Positions 1-7,775 of a stretch of DNA of 64,000 nt are shown here, piece after piece. The position numbers and the translations under genes were made by a program. Under the pieces are notes generated by a model. It saw only the letters and a program-made list of their open reading frames with translations, had not been told where the DNA came from and did no database searches. Position 1 is the first letter of the stretch, and each line of letters opens with the position of its first letter. The stretch is from Erythrobacter sp. HI0063 (GTDB lineage: Bacteria; Pseudomonadota; Alphaproteobacteria; Sphingomonadales; Sphingomonadaceae), in NCBI RefSeq assembly GCF_001635685.1, contig NZ_LWFF01000048.1, positions 1-64,000 of the forward strand, in the 5' to 3' direction.

Positions 1-139
1 CAGCACTCGACCCGCCCGCCCCCCGATGCCTCATTTTTGACAGATTCGTTCATCCGGGCGACAGGCCGCGATGGCACCCGGCCCGCTTTCTCTCGAAGCA
101 CGGCCCGGCGCCGCGTTTCCGTTCGTGAAGGAGCAAGCA

Positions 140-997
140 ATGAACACACTCACCGCCGCGCCCCGCGCGCTTGCCATCGCCGCCGCGATCGCCCTTCCCG
201 CCACCGGGCTTCACGCCCAGCAGGACCGCGTTCAGCCGGAAACGGTCGATGTCTATGGATCCGCCCTTGTGGAAGGGCCCGATGTCGAGGGGATCATCTC
301 CGCCCGGCGCGACAATCGCATCCAGATCACCGCCGATGACGGCACGAACACCGTGGTCACGATCGACCAGGAAACGCGGGTCAAGGGCAAGGGCGGCTTC
401 CTGGGCCTCGGCAACAAGGACATGGCCGCCGATGCGCTGGTCAACGGCCTGCCGGTCAGCGTCGAAACCCTACAGACCGCGGATGGCGAGCTGGTCGCGA
501 GCGCGATCGATTTCCGCAACAAGGATCTCGAATTCGCCTCGATGATCCAGCGCGGCACCGCTCAGGGTTTCGCCGAGCAGACCGCCGCCACCGATGCGCT
601 GCGCAGCCGCGTGGGCGACATCGACCAGTATAATGTGAAGGGCACGACCAATGTGTTCTTCGACACCGGCAAGGCCCAGCTTTCGGGGCAGGCGCAGGCC
701 GATCTTTGCGCCGCCGCCGCGCAGGCCGACAGCACGGACAACGCCCTGCTGCTGGTGGTGGGATACACCGATTCGACCGGCGATTACGAATTCAACCAGG
801 AATTGAGCGAGAAGCGCGCCGCGCGCGTGGTCAATTATCTCCAGCAGCAATGCGGCTGGAAGCCCTACCGGATGCTGACGCCGACCGGCATGGCCGAAGC
901 CGATCCCCTGGCCGACAATTACACCGAGCAGGGCAAGGCACAGAACCGCCGCGTGGCGGTGAACATCCTCGTGAGCAAGAGCGTCGACGGGCTGTAA
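140..997 (+). CDS. OmpA-family outer membrane/peptidoglycan-associated protein
   Basis: A 285-residue exported protein. Residues 1-27 form a signal peptide (hydrophobic run ending LHAQQ). Residues about 50-125 look like a DUF5666-type small beta domain (DGTNTVVTIDQETRVKG). Residues about 170-280 are an OmpA C-terminal peptidoglycan-binding domain: NVFFDTGKAQLS, the GYTDSTGDYEFN loop, LSEKRAARVVNYL and the closing AQNRRVAVNI. In the family this domain binds diaminopimelate in the murein layer, so the protein probably sits at the periplasmic face of the envelope. The ATG at 140 is chosen because AAGGAG lies just upstream and the signal peptide begins there; an earlier in-frame ATG at 71 would put arginine-rich residues in front of the signal. 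A strong hairpin follows the stop codon. What the N-terminal domain binds cannot be told. Confidence 0.85.
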   Translation: MNTLTAAPRALAIAAAIALPATGLHAQQDRVQPETVDVYGSALVEGPDVEGIISARRDNRIQITADDGTNTVVTIDQETRVKGKGGFLGLGNKDMAADALVNGLPVSVETLQTADGELVASAIDFRNKDLEFASMIQRGTAQGFAEQTAATDALRSRVGDIDQYNVKGTTNVFFDTGKAQLSGQAQADLCAAAAQADSTDNALLLVVGYTDSTGDYEFNQELSEKRAARVVNYLQQQCGWKPYRMLTPTGMAEADPLADNYTEQGKAQNRRVAVNILVSKSVDGL

Positions 998-1018
998 GAC
1001 GGTTTCAAGACCGGACTG

Positions 1019-1046
1019 GCGGGGGCGGAAGCGATTCCGCCCCCGC
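1019..1046 (+). terminator. GC-rich hairpin after the OmpA-like gene
   Basis: A perfect 12-bp stem (GCGGGGGCGGAA with its complement) and a GCGA tetraloop, 21 bases after the stop codon. It is followed only by a weak T stretch (TTCG), so it is a terminator by stem strength rather than by a clean U tract. It can also end minus-strand transcription from merR. Confidence 0.65.
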
Positions 1047-1100
1047 TTCGTATCCGGATCTCTGTCGAAAGGCCGCGCGCGCAGCCGGGGCCGGGTGGGA

Positions 1101-1505
1101 TCAGGCCGCCAGAGCGGCGCGCAGATCGTCCCGTATGGCCTTGAGGCGCGGGAGGATTTCGGACACGTCCTCTGCGCCCTTGCTCGCAGCCGCGCTTTCG
1201 CCCCGCGGGGCCGATGAGGTATCTTCAGCCGAACGATTGCCCTGCTCGCGAAGCGCCGCCTGCGCACCTTTCAGCGTATAGCCGTCACGATTGACCAGCC
1301 GGTCGATCCGCTCGATCAGGGCGATATCGGCAGGGCGGTAATAGCGGCGATTGCCGCTGCGCTTCAGCGGCTGAAGCTGCGCAAACTGCTGCTCCCAATA
1401 GCGCAGGACGTGTTGCTTGATGCCGAGCGCGCGGGCGACCTCTCCGATGGTGCGCAGGGCGCCGTCATCCTTGCCGTCTTCGAATGTGGCGTCGAATTCA
1501 GCCAT
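1101..1505 (-). CDS. MerR-family transcriptional regulator next to ihfA
   Basis: A 134-residue DNA-binding protein. Residues about 16-85 are a MerR winged helix-turn-helix (TIGEVARALGIKQHVLRYWEQQF, then RRYYRPADIALIERIDRLV). The tail (about 95-134) is serine/alanine-rich and short and shows no cysteine sensor loop, so it is not a classic metal- or drug-sensing MerR. It follows ihfA on the minus strand after a 22-base gap. This ihfA-merR pair downstream of plsX-fabH is a recurring arrangement in alphaproteobacteria and many other proteobacteria. The target genes are unknown. Its start overlaps nothing. Confidence 0.85.
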   Translation of the reverse strand: MAEFDATFEDGKDDGALRTIGEVARALGIKQHVLRYWEQQFAQLQPLKRSGNRRYYRPADIALIERIDRLVNRDGYTLKGAQAALREQGNRSAEDTSSAPRGESAAASKGAEDVSEILPRLKAIRDDLRAALAA

Positions 1506-1527
1506 GCGTCCCTCCCGGCAAGCGCGA

Positions 1528-1824
1528 TCACCCTTGGGCGATGCGGTCCTTCAACAATTGGCTGGCGCGGAAAGTCAGCACGCGGCGCGAGGTGATCGGA
1601 ACTTCGACCCCGGTCTTGGGATTGCGGCCGACACGCTCGTTCTTGTCGCGCAGCACAAAACTGCCAAAGCCGGAGATCTTCACGTTCTCGCCATCGCTCA
1701 GCGCGTCGCACATATTCTTCAGGATCGCTTCGACCATGTCGAGCGATTCCGCACGGCTGAAACCCATCTTGCGATTGATGGTCTCAGCCAGATCGGCGCG
1801 GGTTAATGTGCCCACGGAGCGCAT
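1528..1824 (-). CDS. ihfA: Integration host factor subunit alpha
   Basis: A 98-residue member of the HU/IHF family, of normal length. It has the dimerisation helices ([21 protein letters not shown]), the ISGFGSF beta strand and the DNA-bending arm with the family proline ([23 protein letters not shown]). With IhfB, encoded elsewhere, it forms the heterodimer that bends DNA at promoters, origins and recombination sites. A well-spaced promoter (1872-1900) and AGGAAAGGA ahead of the ATG suggest that it can be transcribed apart from fabH upstream. Confidence 0.95.
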   Translation of the reverse strand: MRSVGTLTRADLAETINRKMGFSRAESLDMVEAILKNMCDALSDGENVKISGFGSFVLRDKNERVGRNPKTGVEVPITSRRVLTFRASQLLKDRIAQG

Positions 1825-1871
1825 GTCGCTTCCTTTCCTAACAGGTGCGACCCTGTATCGATTAACCTAAG

Positions 1872-1900
1872 TCTATAGGCGCAGGGTACGAAAGCTGCAA
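1872..1900 (-). promoter_or_regulatory. Candidate sigma-70 promoter for ihfA-merR
   Basis: On the minus strand TTGCAG (1900-1895) and TATAGA (1877-1872) are separated by 17 bases. They lie about 48 bases before the ihfA start, in the only AT-rich stretch of the fabH-ihfA gap. Confidence 0.5.
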
Positions 1901-1928
1901 CCAAAGGGGCCGAAGCGTCCCGAAATGG

Positions 1929-2894
1929 TCACATGCGTGCGAGCGCGGCACCCCAGGTGAAGCCGCCGCCCATCGCTTCGAACAGGACCAGATCGCCCTC
2001 TTTCACACGCCCGTCGCGCACCGCCACATCGAGCGCGAGCGGAACCGAGGCGGCCGAAGTATTGGCGTGGCGATCCACGGTGACGACCACCCTTTCCGCC
2101 GGCAGGCCCAATTTGCGCGCCGTCGCATCGAGGATGCGCGCATTCGCCTGATGCGGGACCACCCAGTCGATCTGGTCGACCGCGATACCGGCCTCCTCGA
2201 TCGTTTCCCTCAGGACTTCGGCGAGATTGACGACCGCGTGGCGGAAAACTTCGCGCCCGCGCATTCTGAGCTTGCCGACCGTGCCGGTGGTCGACGGGCC
2301 GCCATCGACATAGAGCAATTCCTTGTGCGCTCCGTCGGCATGCAGCTTGCTGGCAATGATGCCCGGGCCGTCTTCCGCGACCTCGCGCGCCTCTAGAACG
2401 ACTGCCCCCGCCCCGTCGCCGAAGAGGACGCAGGTGGTGCGGTCCTCCCAGTCGAGAATGCGGCTGAAGGTTTCCGCGCCGATCACAAGCGCCTTTTTCG
2501 CCATGCCCGTGCGCAGCAGCGAATCGGCCGTCGCAAGCGCGTAGAGGAAGCCGGAACAGACCGCCTGCACGTCGAAGGCCACGCCGCTATTGCAGCCCAG
2601 CGCGTGCTGGACCTGCGTGGCGGTGGCGGGAAAGGTGTGGTCGGGCGTTGCCGTGGCAAGAACGATCAGGCCGATCTCGCTCGCTTCGACACCCGCAGCG
2701 TCGAGCGCACGGCGCGCGGCTTCGGTGGCGAGGCTGGAGGTGGTCTCGTCCTCTTCGGCGAGATGGCGCTGGCGGATGCCGGTGCGCTCGACGATCCACT
2801 CGTCGGACGTGTCGATCCGCTCCGCCAGATCGGCATTGGTAAAGACCTGGCGCGGCAGAGCCGAGCCGGTACCGGTCAGGACCGAGCGAATCAC
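1929..2894 (-). CDS. fabH: 3-oxoacyl-ACP synthase III (KAS III)
   Basis: A 321-residue condensing enzyme that starts fatty-acid synthesis by joining an acyl-CoA primer, usually acetyl-CoA, to malonyl-ACP in the cytosol. The catalytic triad is visible: Cys113 in [11 protein letters not shown], His248 in [10 protein letters not shown] and Asn278 in [10 protein letters not shown]. The length is normal for the family. The ATG overlaps the last four bases of plsX, so the two are translationally coupled, which fits the shared role of supplying acyl chains for phospholipid. It is transcribed with rpmF and plsX upstream and ihfA downstream. Confidence 0.97.
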   Translation of the reverse strand: MIRSVLTGTGSALPRQVFTNADLAERIDTSDEWIVERTGIRQRHLAEEDETTSSLATEAARRALDAAGVEASEIGLIVLATATPDHTFPATATQVQHALGCNSGVAFDVQAVCSGFLYALATADSLLRTGMAKKALVIGAETFSRILDWEDRTTCVLFGDGAGAVVLEAREVAEDGPGIIASKLHADGAHKELLYVDGGPSTTGTVGKLRMRGREVFRHAVVNLAEVLRETIEEAGIAVDQIDWVVPHQANARILDATARKLGLPAERVVVTVDRHANTSAASVPLALDVAVRDGRVKEGDLVLFEAMGGGFTWGAALARM

Positions 2895-3940
2895 TTCGCG
2901 TTTCCGGTCGCCGCGAAGCCGGTATCCGACACTTCACCCAGATCGTGGGCGATGCGGTTGACGATATCGTCTTCGAGCAGGCGTGCAGCGACCTTCACCG
3001 CGTTGGCGACACCCTTGGCATTGGCGCTGCCATGGCTTTTGACGACCACGCCGTTGAGTCCGAGGAAGACCGCGCCGTTGTGGTTGTTGGGATCGAGATG
3101 GTGCTTCAGCAACTCGGTCGCGGGCCGCGAGACGAGGAAGCCGACCTTGGACCGGATCGAGGAGCTGAAGGCCTGCTTCAGCAGATCGGTGACGAAGCGG
3201 GCCGCGCCTTCGATAGCCTTGAGAGCGATATTGCCGGAAAAGCCATCGCACACCACCACGTCGCACTGGCCGCGATTGATCTTGTCGGCTTCCACGAAGC
3301 CTTCGAAATCCATCGCCAGGCCCGTCGCCGCACGCAGGCGGTTGGCGGCTTCCTGAATGTCCTCGGTGCCCTTGGTTTCCTCGGTGCCGATATTGAGGAG
3401 GCGCACGCGCGGACGCTCGCGCCCCGTTACAATGCGCGAATAGGCGGCGCCCATGATCGCGAACTGGACGAGATTGCGCGCGTCGCATTCGCGATTGGCG
3501 CCCAGATCGAGCATAATCACGTCGTCGTCGGTCAGCGTGGGAAGCAGCGCGGCCAGCGCGGGCCGATCGAGCCCCGGCATGGTGCGCAGGGCAAGCTTGC
3601 TCATCGCCATCAGCGCGCCGGTGTTCCCGGCGCTGACGGCGGCACCTGCCTCGCCCCGCTTCACCGCATCGACGGCGAGGCCCATGCTGGTGGTCTTGGC
3701 CCGGCGGAGTGCGCGGCTGGGCTTTTCGTCGCCCGCGACCACATCCTCGCAATGGAGGATTTCGGACGCGCCGCGCATGTTGGGATGCTCTTCGAGCGCG
3801 GCTTCGATCCGCGCCCGGTCACCCACCAGCAGGAATTTGAAGCTGTCGTGGTCGCGACGCGCCAATGCGGCGCCTTCGACCATGACGCGAACGCCCTCGT
3901 CGCCGCCCATCGCGTCAACGGCGATACGCGGCAAGCTCAT
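2891..3940 (-). CDS. plsX: Phosphate acyltransferase PlsX
   Basis: A 349-residue peripheral membrane enzyme that converts acyl-ACP and phosphate to acyl-phosphate, the donor for PlsY in phosphatidate synthesis. Recognisable family segments are the N-terminal [12 protein letters not shown], the [11 protein letters not shown] loop near residue 105, LDLGAN near 145, and [14 protein letters not shown] near the C terminus. It sits 22 bases after rpmF and overlaps fabH by 4 bases, the standard proteobacterial rpmF-plsX-fabH block. Confidence 0.97.
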   Translation of the reverse strand: MSLPRIAVDAMGGDEGVRVMVEGAALARRDHDSFKFLLVGDRARIEAALEEHPNMRGASEILHCEDVVAGDEKPSRALRRAKTTSMGLAVDAVKRGEAGAAVSAGNTGALMAMSKLALRTMPGLDRPALAALLPTLTDDDVIMLDLGANRECDARNLVQFAIMGAAYSRIVTGRERPRVRLLNIGTEETKGTEDIQEAANRLRAATGLAMDFEGFVEADKINRGQCDVVVCDGFSGNIALKAIEGAARFVTDLLKQAFSSSIRSKVGFLVSRPATELLKHHLDPNNHNGAVFLGLNGVVVKSHGSANAKGVANAVKVAARLLEDDIVNRIAHDLGEVSDTGFAATGNAK

Positions 3941-3962
3941 GGCGTTCTCCGGTCGCTAACGG

Positions 3963-4142
3963 TCAGAGACCGACGGCGATGACTTCGCGGCCGTTGTAGA
4001 AACCGCAATGCGGGCACAGATTGTGCGGACGCTTCAGTTCGCCGCAGTTCGAGCATTCGTGATGTGCTTCGACCTTGAGCGAATCGTGCGAACGGCGATT
4101 GCCGCGGCGGTGGGGCGATACTTTTCTTTTGGGGACGGCCAT
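3963..4142 (-). CDS. rpmF: 50S ribosomal protein L32
   Basis: A 59-residue basic protein beginning [17 protein letters not shown], the L32 signature. It carries a zinc-ribbon with two cysteine pairs, C30-x2-C33 and C43-x2-C46, so this is the zinc-binding (C+) form. It is the first gene of the rpmF-plsX-fabH-ihfA-merR run on the minus strand. Length and sequence match the family throughout. Confidence 0.97.
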   Translation of the reverse strand: MAVPKRKVSPHRRGNRRSHDSLKVEAHHECSNCGELKRPHNLCPHCGFYNGREVIAVGL

Positions 4143-4258
4143 GGCGGCACCTGTTCCTCAATCAATTCGAATGGTTGGTGGCCGCCCTAGGGGAAGGTCC
4201 GGGACCGCACAAGAGCGCGGCAGACCGAAAATTCCAACCCGTGACGGTGAAGGCGGGC

Positions 4259-4286
4259 GCTATAGCGATATTTTCGCACGTTGCAA
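4259..4286 (-). promoter_or_regulatory. Candidate promoter for the rpmF operon
   Basis: On the minus strand TTGCAA (4286-4281), 16 bases, then TATAGC (4264-4259). It would give a leader of roughly 110 bases before rpmF. The two boxes stand out in an otherwise GC-rich gap between divergent genes. Confidence 0.4.
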
Positions 4287-4341
4287 GCACACTGGCCGGG
4301 CCCTAGCAGAGCGTCTCACGCAAAACCGGGGAACCTGCCGC

Positions 4342-4740
4342 ATGGATATCGTCCTGCCGATCACGCTTACCTCCGCCGCTGCCGCGGCGCTGATCAATAT
4401 CTGGCTCGCTTTCAGAGTCGGCCAGCTGCGCCTGGCGACCAAGACCAGCCACGGGGACGATGGCGGCGGACCGCTGACGCGGCGGATGCGCGCGCAGCTC
4501 AATTTCGTCGAGAACACCGCCTTCTTCCTGATCCTTATCGCCGGAATCGAACTGGCCGGGCACGGCGATCTGTGGCTGTCGGCCACGGCGGGCATCTATC
4601 TGCTGGCGCGTGTGGCCCACGGGATCGGCATGGACGGCGAAAACCCCACCCTGCCCCGCAAGGTTGGCGTGATCGTCACCTTCGTGACGCAGCTCTTCCT
4701 GGCGGGCTATGCAGTGGGGATTGCGCTCGCCGTGATCTGA
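4342..4740 (+). CDS. MAPEG-family membrane protein
   Basis: A 132-residue integral membrane protein with four predicted membrane segments (about 5-27, 54-72, 76-94 and 110-130). The loop before the second segment, RRMRAQLNFVENTAFF, is the typical MAPEG motif. The family includes eukaryotic membrane-associated glutathione transferases and eicosanoid enzymes; the bacterial members mostly lack a known substrate. The ATG at 4342 places the first membrane helix at the N terminus (MDIVLPITLTSAAAAALIN); the frame is open further upstream, but that part would precede the helix with charged residues. It stands alone, divergent from rpmF and convergent with the metallo-hydrolase. Confidence 0.85.
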   Translation: MDIVLPITLTSAAAAALINIWLAFRVGQLRLATKTSHGDDGGGPLTRRMRAQLNFVENTAFFLILIAGIELAGHGDLWLSATAGIYLLARVAHGIGMDGENPTLPRKVGVIVTFVTQLFLAGYAVGIALAVI

Positions 4741-4744
4741 TCCG

Positions 4745-5425
4745 TCAGGCCAGCGCCGCGTCGCTTACGAAGGCGTTGGTCTTGCGCTCCTGCCCGAATG
4801 TGCTGGTGGGGCCGTGGCCGGGGATGAACGTCACATCGTCCCCCAGCGGCCAGAGCTTGGTCACGATCGCATCGATCAGATCCTGGTGGTTGCCCATCGG
4901 AAAATCGGTCCGACCGATACTGCCCTGGAACAAAACATCGCCGACCAGAGCGAATTTGCTGGGGCGATGGTAGAAGATGACATGGCCGGGCGTGTGGCCG
5001 GGGCAGTGGAAGACTTCCAGCTCCAGATCGCCGACCGTGACCGTCTCGCCCTCTTCCAGCCAGCGATCGGGTTCGAAGGTCTGGCCGTGGACGCCGAACC
5101 GCGCCCCGTCGTCGTCGAGCCGGGCGATCCAGAACCGATCCGCTTCGTGCGGGCCTTCGATGGGAACGCCCAGTTCCTTGGCGAGAATGCCCGCTTCGCC
5201 GCAATGGTCGATATGGCCGTGCGTGAGCAGAATCTTTTCAAGCTCCACGCCGGAATTCTTCAGCGCCGCCTTCACCTTGTCGAGATCGCCGCCCGGATCG
5301 ACCAGCGCGCCCTTATTGGTGGCGGTGCACCATATCAGCGAGCAATTCTGCTGGAGCGGCGTGACGGGGATGATGCCCGCCTTCATCGGCGGATTGCGGG
5401 GCGGTGTAGTCGTCGTTTCGGTCAT
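4745..5425 (-). CDS. MBL-fold metallo-hydrolase, glyoxalase II-like
   Basis: A 226-residue metallo-beta-lactamase-fold hydrolase. The dinuclear metal site is visible as THGHIDH at residues 68-74 (His69, His71, Asp73, His74), with CPGHTPGH and VGDVLFQGSIGRTDFP and a late His in IPGHGPTSTFG. The sequence resembles bacterial YcbL-type glyoxalase II or thioesterase-like proteins more than persulfide dioxygenases. No partner gene indicates the substrate. A second in-frame ATG 13 codons in (MKAGIIPVTPLQQN) begins exactly where the family homology begins and is a plausible alternative start. Confidence 0.85.
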   Translation of the reverse strand: MTETTTTPPRNPPMKAGIIPVTPLQQNCSLIWCTATNKGALVDPGGDLDKVKAALKNSGVELEKILLTHGHIDHCGEAGILAKELGVPIEGPHEADRFWIARLDDDGARFGVHGQTFEPDRWLEEGETVTVGDLELEVFHCPGHTPGHVIFYHRPSKFALVGDVLFQGSIGRTDFPMGNHQDLIDAIVTKLWPLGDDVTFIPGHGPTSTFGQERKTNAFVSDAALA

Positions 5426-5482
5426 GCCGCGGAGATGGCCCAGCGCCCCCGGCTTTGCAATGCCGCCCCGATCGGGTGGCCG

Positions 5483-5770
5483 TTACGCGGCCTTCGAAAG
5501 CCGCCGCCGATTGGCGCGCACGGTCTTGCCGAAATGGGATAGGCCGCGCCGGGTGACGGTGGCGGCGCTATCGGTGGGCGAGGACCAGAGGGCGAAGGGC
5601 AGCATGACCATGGCGAGCATCTTTTCCTCGACCATGCGCTGCGCCTCGCGATCGCCCAACGCGCCACCCTGCGCGATCCGCATGGTGCGAAGCCCGATGA
5701 CAGTCATGGCGTCGAGGGAAAGGAGCCAGGCATCGAACCCGATGCCTGGCCAGGGATTCTTGGTGAACAT
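5483..5770 (-). CDS. Small conserved hypothetical protein, phasin-like length
   Basis: A 95-residue protein that I do not recognise with certainty. It begins MFTKNPWPGIGFDAWLLSLDA, has an amphipathic middle rich in Met, Ala and Arg (GLRTMRIAQGG, REAQRMVEEKMLAM), a hydrophobic VMLPFALW stretch near residue 60, and a basic Arg/Lys tail (RANRRRLSKAA). The start is fixed by AAGGAG six bases before the ATG; a longer frame exists but has no ribosome binding site. The composition would suit a small polymer- or membrane-associated protein such as a phasin, but that is only a guess. Confidence 0.6.
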   Translation of the reverse strand: MFTKNPWPGIGFDAWLLSLDAMTVIGLRTMRIAQGGALGDREAQRMVEEKMLAMVMLPFALWSSPTDSAATVTRRGLSHFGKTVRANRRRLSKAA

Positions 5771-5866
5771 AGCGGCTCCTTCATAGCGAGCGCGAAAGGA
5801 AGGGAATTTCCGAGGCCGCAGGACCGGCTCGCCCACCACTACGTCGAAATGAGAGTCGGCTTGAAG

Positions 5867-6253
5867 TCAGCCCAAGCGGAAATCGACGATCCGCCCATCA
5901 CTGCGGAACGTGCAGCCGAATTCATCGCGGCGCGAATCGCGCGAATCGATCCGGCCGATCACGCGCACGGCATTGCGGTCGATCTGCTCAACCCGGTCGA
6001 TCGCCACGCGGCCATATTGCGAGGCCTGGCGTCCGCAGGCGTTGAAGGCCGCGCGCTCGAAATCGTTGCTGTAATTGGTCCCGTAAAGATCGTCCCCGCG
6101 ATAGGGTTCGTACCCGCCCGAGCCGCTGCGATATGTGTCGCCGCCGAGAATTCCGCCAAGCCCGCCGAGGCCGCCATAGGCCGAACAGCCGCCCAACAGG
6201 ACGGTCGCGGCGAGAGCGGGGATGAGGCGGATGGGGATAAGGGACGTCTTCAT
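5867..6253 (-). CDS. Putative lipoprotein with glycine-rich N terminus
   Basis: A 128-residue secreted lipoprotein. The signal peptide ends in the lipobox LLGGC (Cys23), followed by a glycine/tyrosine-rich linker (YGGLGGLGGILGGDTYRSGSGGYEPY) and a C-terminal domain from about residue 60 (NDFERAAFNACGRQASQYGRVAIDRVEQI, then VIGRIDSRDSRRDEFGCTFRSDGRIVDF). The last part resembles a small domain seen in sphingomonad cell-envelope proteins with two conserved cysteines (here Cys73 and Cys113), possibly disulfide-linked. GCAGGAG precedes the ATG. The function is unknown. Confidence 0.75.
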   Translation of the reverse strand: MKTSLIPIRLIPALAATVLLGGCSAYGGLGGLGGILGGDTYRSGSGGYEPYRGDDLYGTNYSNDFERAAFNACGRQASQYGRVAIDRVEQIDRNAVRVIGRIDSRDSRRDEFGCTFRSDGRIVDFRLG

Positions 6254-6360
6254 GGCGATGCTCCTGCAAGATCAAAGATTTGCGTGCCCACTCACGCAGT
6301 CGATGAAGCTCATACGAACGCACGCGCCTCTCGTTCCAGCGCACGCCAAACCAGGCGCAT

Positions 6361-7059
6361 TCACATCCGCCCGCCCTTCCACACCACGCGGCCGATCACT
6401 TCGACCTCGTCCCGCGCAAGCTCGATCGGTGCATAGGCGTCGTTGGCGCTGACCAGAGCGATCCGGCCCGGCGCGCTGGCCTGGATCTGCTTGACGTGGA
6501 GCGCATCTCCGATGCGGACGACGAACACGCCCTCGCCCGTGCGCCGCGTGCGGTCGACGAAGATTTCGTCACCCGAACGCAGCAGCGGCTCCATACTGTC
6601 GCCCTCGACCCGGATGGCGGACAGATCCGCCCCGTCCAGCCCCATCTCGCGCAGCCAGCGCTTGGAAAATTGAAAGGTGTCATAGGAAATTTCCTCCGCG
6701 CCTACCGATCCCGGCCCCGCCGACGCTTCGAGCGGAAGGCGCGGCACCGAGATATACGCGTCTTCGCGCGAAGCGACCGGCGGATTGGCGGAGGACTGCC
6801 CGGCTGGACGAGCAAGCGAGCGAGTGGCGATGGCGTCGCGCGCGACTCCGAGAAACTCCGCGATCCGCAGCAGGTCAGGCTCGTCGAGATGGCGGGGGCT
6901 GCCGCGATTGAGATATTGATGGAGATAAGCGGGATTGCGCCCGATCAACCGCGCCAGCGCGCTCAGCGTGTGGCCCTGCTCCTTGGCAATGGCAGCGAGC
7001 CGCGCGCGCGCATGGCGCTCCTCGGGATCGAAACGGTCGAGCGGTTCCTGCCTGTCCAT
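6361..7059 (-). CDS. LexA-like S24 peptidase repressor with helix-turn-helix
   Basis: A 232-residue regulator. The N-terminal half has a helix-turn-helix (TLSALARLIGRNPAYLHQYLNRG, residues 31-53). The C-terminal half is an S24 (LexA/CI-type) serine protease domain: catalytic Ser155 in VEGDSMEPLLRSGDE and Lys190 in IGDALHVKQI. An Ala114-Gly115 bond lies about 40 residues before the serine, close to the LexA and CI spacing, so RecA-stimulated self-cleavage is plausible though not shown. It is divergent from two small genes at 7186 and 7364; the 126-base gap contains a repeated TATTTTTCCTA motif that is probably its operator. Because the serine and lysine are intact, it is unlikely to be a degenerate member. 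Confidence 0.85.
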   Translation of the reverse strand: MDRQEPLDRFDPEERHARARLAAIAKEQGHTLSALARLIGRNPAYLHQYLNRGSPRHLDEPDLLRIAEFLGVARDAIATRSLARPAGQSSANPPVASREDAYISVPRLPLEASAGPGSVGAEEISYDTFQFSKRWLREMGLDGADLSAIRVEGDSMEPLLRSGDEIFVDRTRRTGEGVFVVRIGDALHVKQIQASAPGRIALVSANDAYAPIELARDEVEVIGRVVWKGGRM

Positions 7060-7086
7060 GAGCGGTCCTTTCCGAGTGCCGCGTTA

Positions 7087-7127
7087 TATTTTTCCTATAG
7101 CTTAGTATTTTTCCTAGACAAGTAGGA
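7087..7127. promoter_or_regulatory. Repeated operator between S24 repressor and small genes
   Basis: TATTTTTCCTA occurs twice as a perfect direct repeat (7087-7097 and 7106-7116, period 19). The second copy also forms an inverted pair TCCTA-N6-TAGGA with 7123-7127. The stretch is AT-rich in a GC-rich genome and lies between divergent genes. It does not match the alphaproteobacterial LexA site (GTTC-N7-GTTC). It overlaps a possible minus-strand promoter (TTGTCT then TATAGG), so autorepression is the simplest reading. Confidence 0.5.
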
Positions 7128-7185
7128 TTTCGACTGGAACGTATCGTGAACATCAAGCGACTCGTCACCTGCCACAGAGGGAAAC

Positions 7186-7371
7186 ATGCTGCTTCGCAAA
7201 GTCGAGAAATTCCTCCGCCGCCACCGCATGGCCGCCACCACCTTCGGACGCCTCGCGGCGCGCGATCCGCGATTCGTGCTCGATCTGCGGCGCGGACGCG
7301 AACCGCGCGGGCGCACCGAACAGCGCGTCACGCGCTGGATGAACGATTACGAGGAGCCGCTGTATGTCTGA
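7186..7371 (+). CDS. Small basic conserved hypothetical protein
   Basis: A 61-residue basic protein (MLLRKVEKFLRRHRMAATTF, then GRLAARDPRFVLDLRRGREPR) with a pattern suggesting a small helix-turn-helix: RMAATTFGRLAARDPRFVLDLRRG reads like the recognition region of an XRE-type DNA-binding protein. AGAGGGA precedes the ATG. The gene overlaps the next one by 8 bases and is divergent from the S24 repressor. Proteins of this kind are familiar to me from sphingomonads, where they are annotated only as hypothetical. A DNA-binding role is inferred from composition, not from a recognised family. Confidence 0.65.
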   Translation: MLLRKVEKFLRRHRMAATTFGRLAARDPRFVLDLRRGREPRGRTEQRVTRWMNDYEEPLYV

Positions 7372-7732
7372 CGTTATGACCTCCGCGCTCGTGGTCGCGA
7401 AACCGCCGAAACGCGCTCGCAAGACTGCGGCAGACCGACTTCGCGACGCGTTACTGGCTCTGAGCGAGCATCGGGGCCAGCTTCTCGCGCAGTCCGAGCG
7501 TGCCTGGGCCAGCATCACCTTCGCAGGCGCGCGGCATGGCTTCATTCTGCTGTTCGCAGGCGAGGACGCGGTTGCGGCGGGCGAGCGCTTCATAGCCGCC
7601 CTGCCCGATCACGAATTCGCGCTCGCCGGCCAATTGGTGGCGGATGCGACCGTCACCGAAGTCGAACACCGGCTTTTGCCGAGCCCGCGCCTGATCGTGA
7701 CCTGCGAGGTGTTGTTGCTGGAAGAAGGATGA
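7364..7732 (+). CDS. Conserved hypothetical protein, possibly partner of the small basic protein
   Basis: A 122-residue soluble protein. A basic N terminus (VAKPPKRARKTAADRLRDALLAL) is followed by a domain with the segments SITFAGARHGFILLFAG, AALPDHEFALAGQLVADA and RLIVTCEVLLLEE. The alternating beta-like segments suggest a small alpha/beta fold. It starts inside the end of the 7186 gene (8-base overlap), so the pair is probably translationally coupled. I have no domain name for it; I recall similar proteins in related genomes in the same setting, always of unknown function. Confidence 0.7.
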   Translation: MSDVMTSALVVAKPPKRARKTAADRLRDALLALSEHRGQLLAQSERAWASITFAGARHGFILLFAGEDAVAAGERFIAALPDHEFALAGQLVADATVTEVEHRLLPSPRLIVTCEVLLLEEG

Positions 7733-7735
7733 CGG

Positions 7736-7769
7736 TCGGGCGGGAGGGGATAGGTCCCCCACCGCCCGA
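7736..7769. terminator. Convergent hairpin terminator
   Basis: TCGGGCGG pairs with CCGCCCGA, continued inward by GGGG/CCCC across two mismatches, between the convergent ends of the 7364 gene and the aldehyde dehydrogenase. There is no T tract, so the evidence is stem strength and position. Confidence 0.5.
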
Positions 7770-7775
7770 TCACGA

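Noticed and set aside
37-65. TTGACA at 37-42 as a promoter of the OmpA-like gene
   Set aside because: No acceptable -10 box lies 16-18 bases downstream; the match is a single box only.
37-339. Arginine-rich open frames overlapping many genes (for example 37-339 and 706-1281)
   Set aside because: They are out-of-frame shadows of real genes, with Arg/Ala/Ser-rich, low-complexity translations and no ribosome site.
7087-7127. SOS (LexA) box for the S24 regulator
   Set aside because: The site has no GTTC-N7-GTTC pattern of alphaproteobacterial LexA; it is a different repeat.
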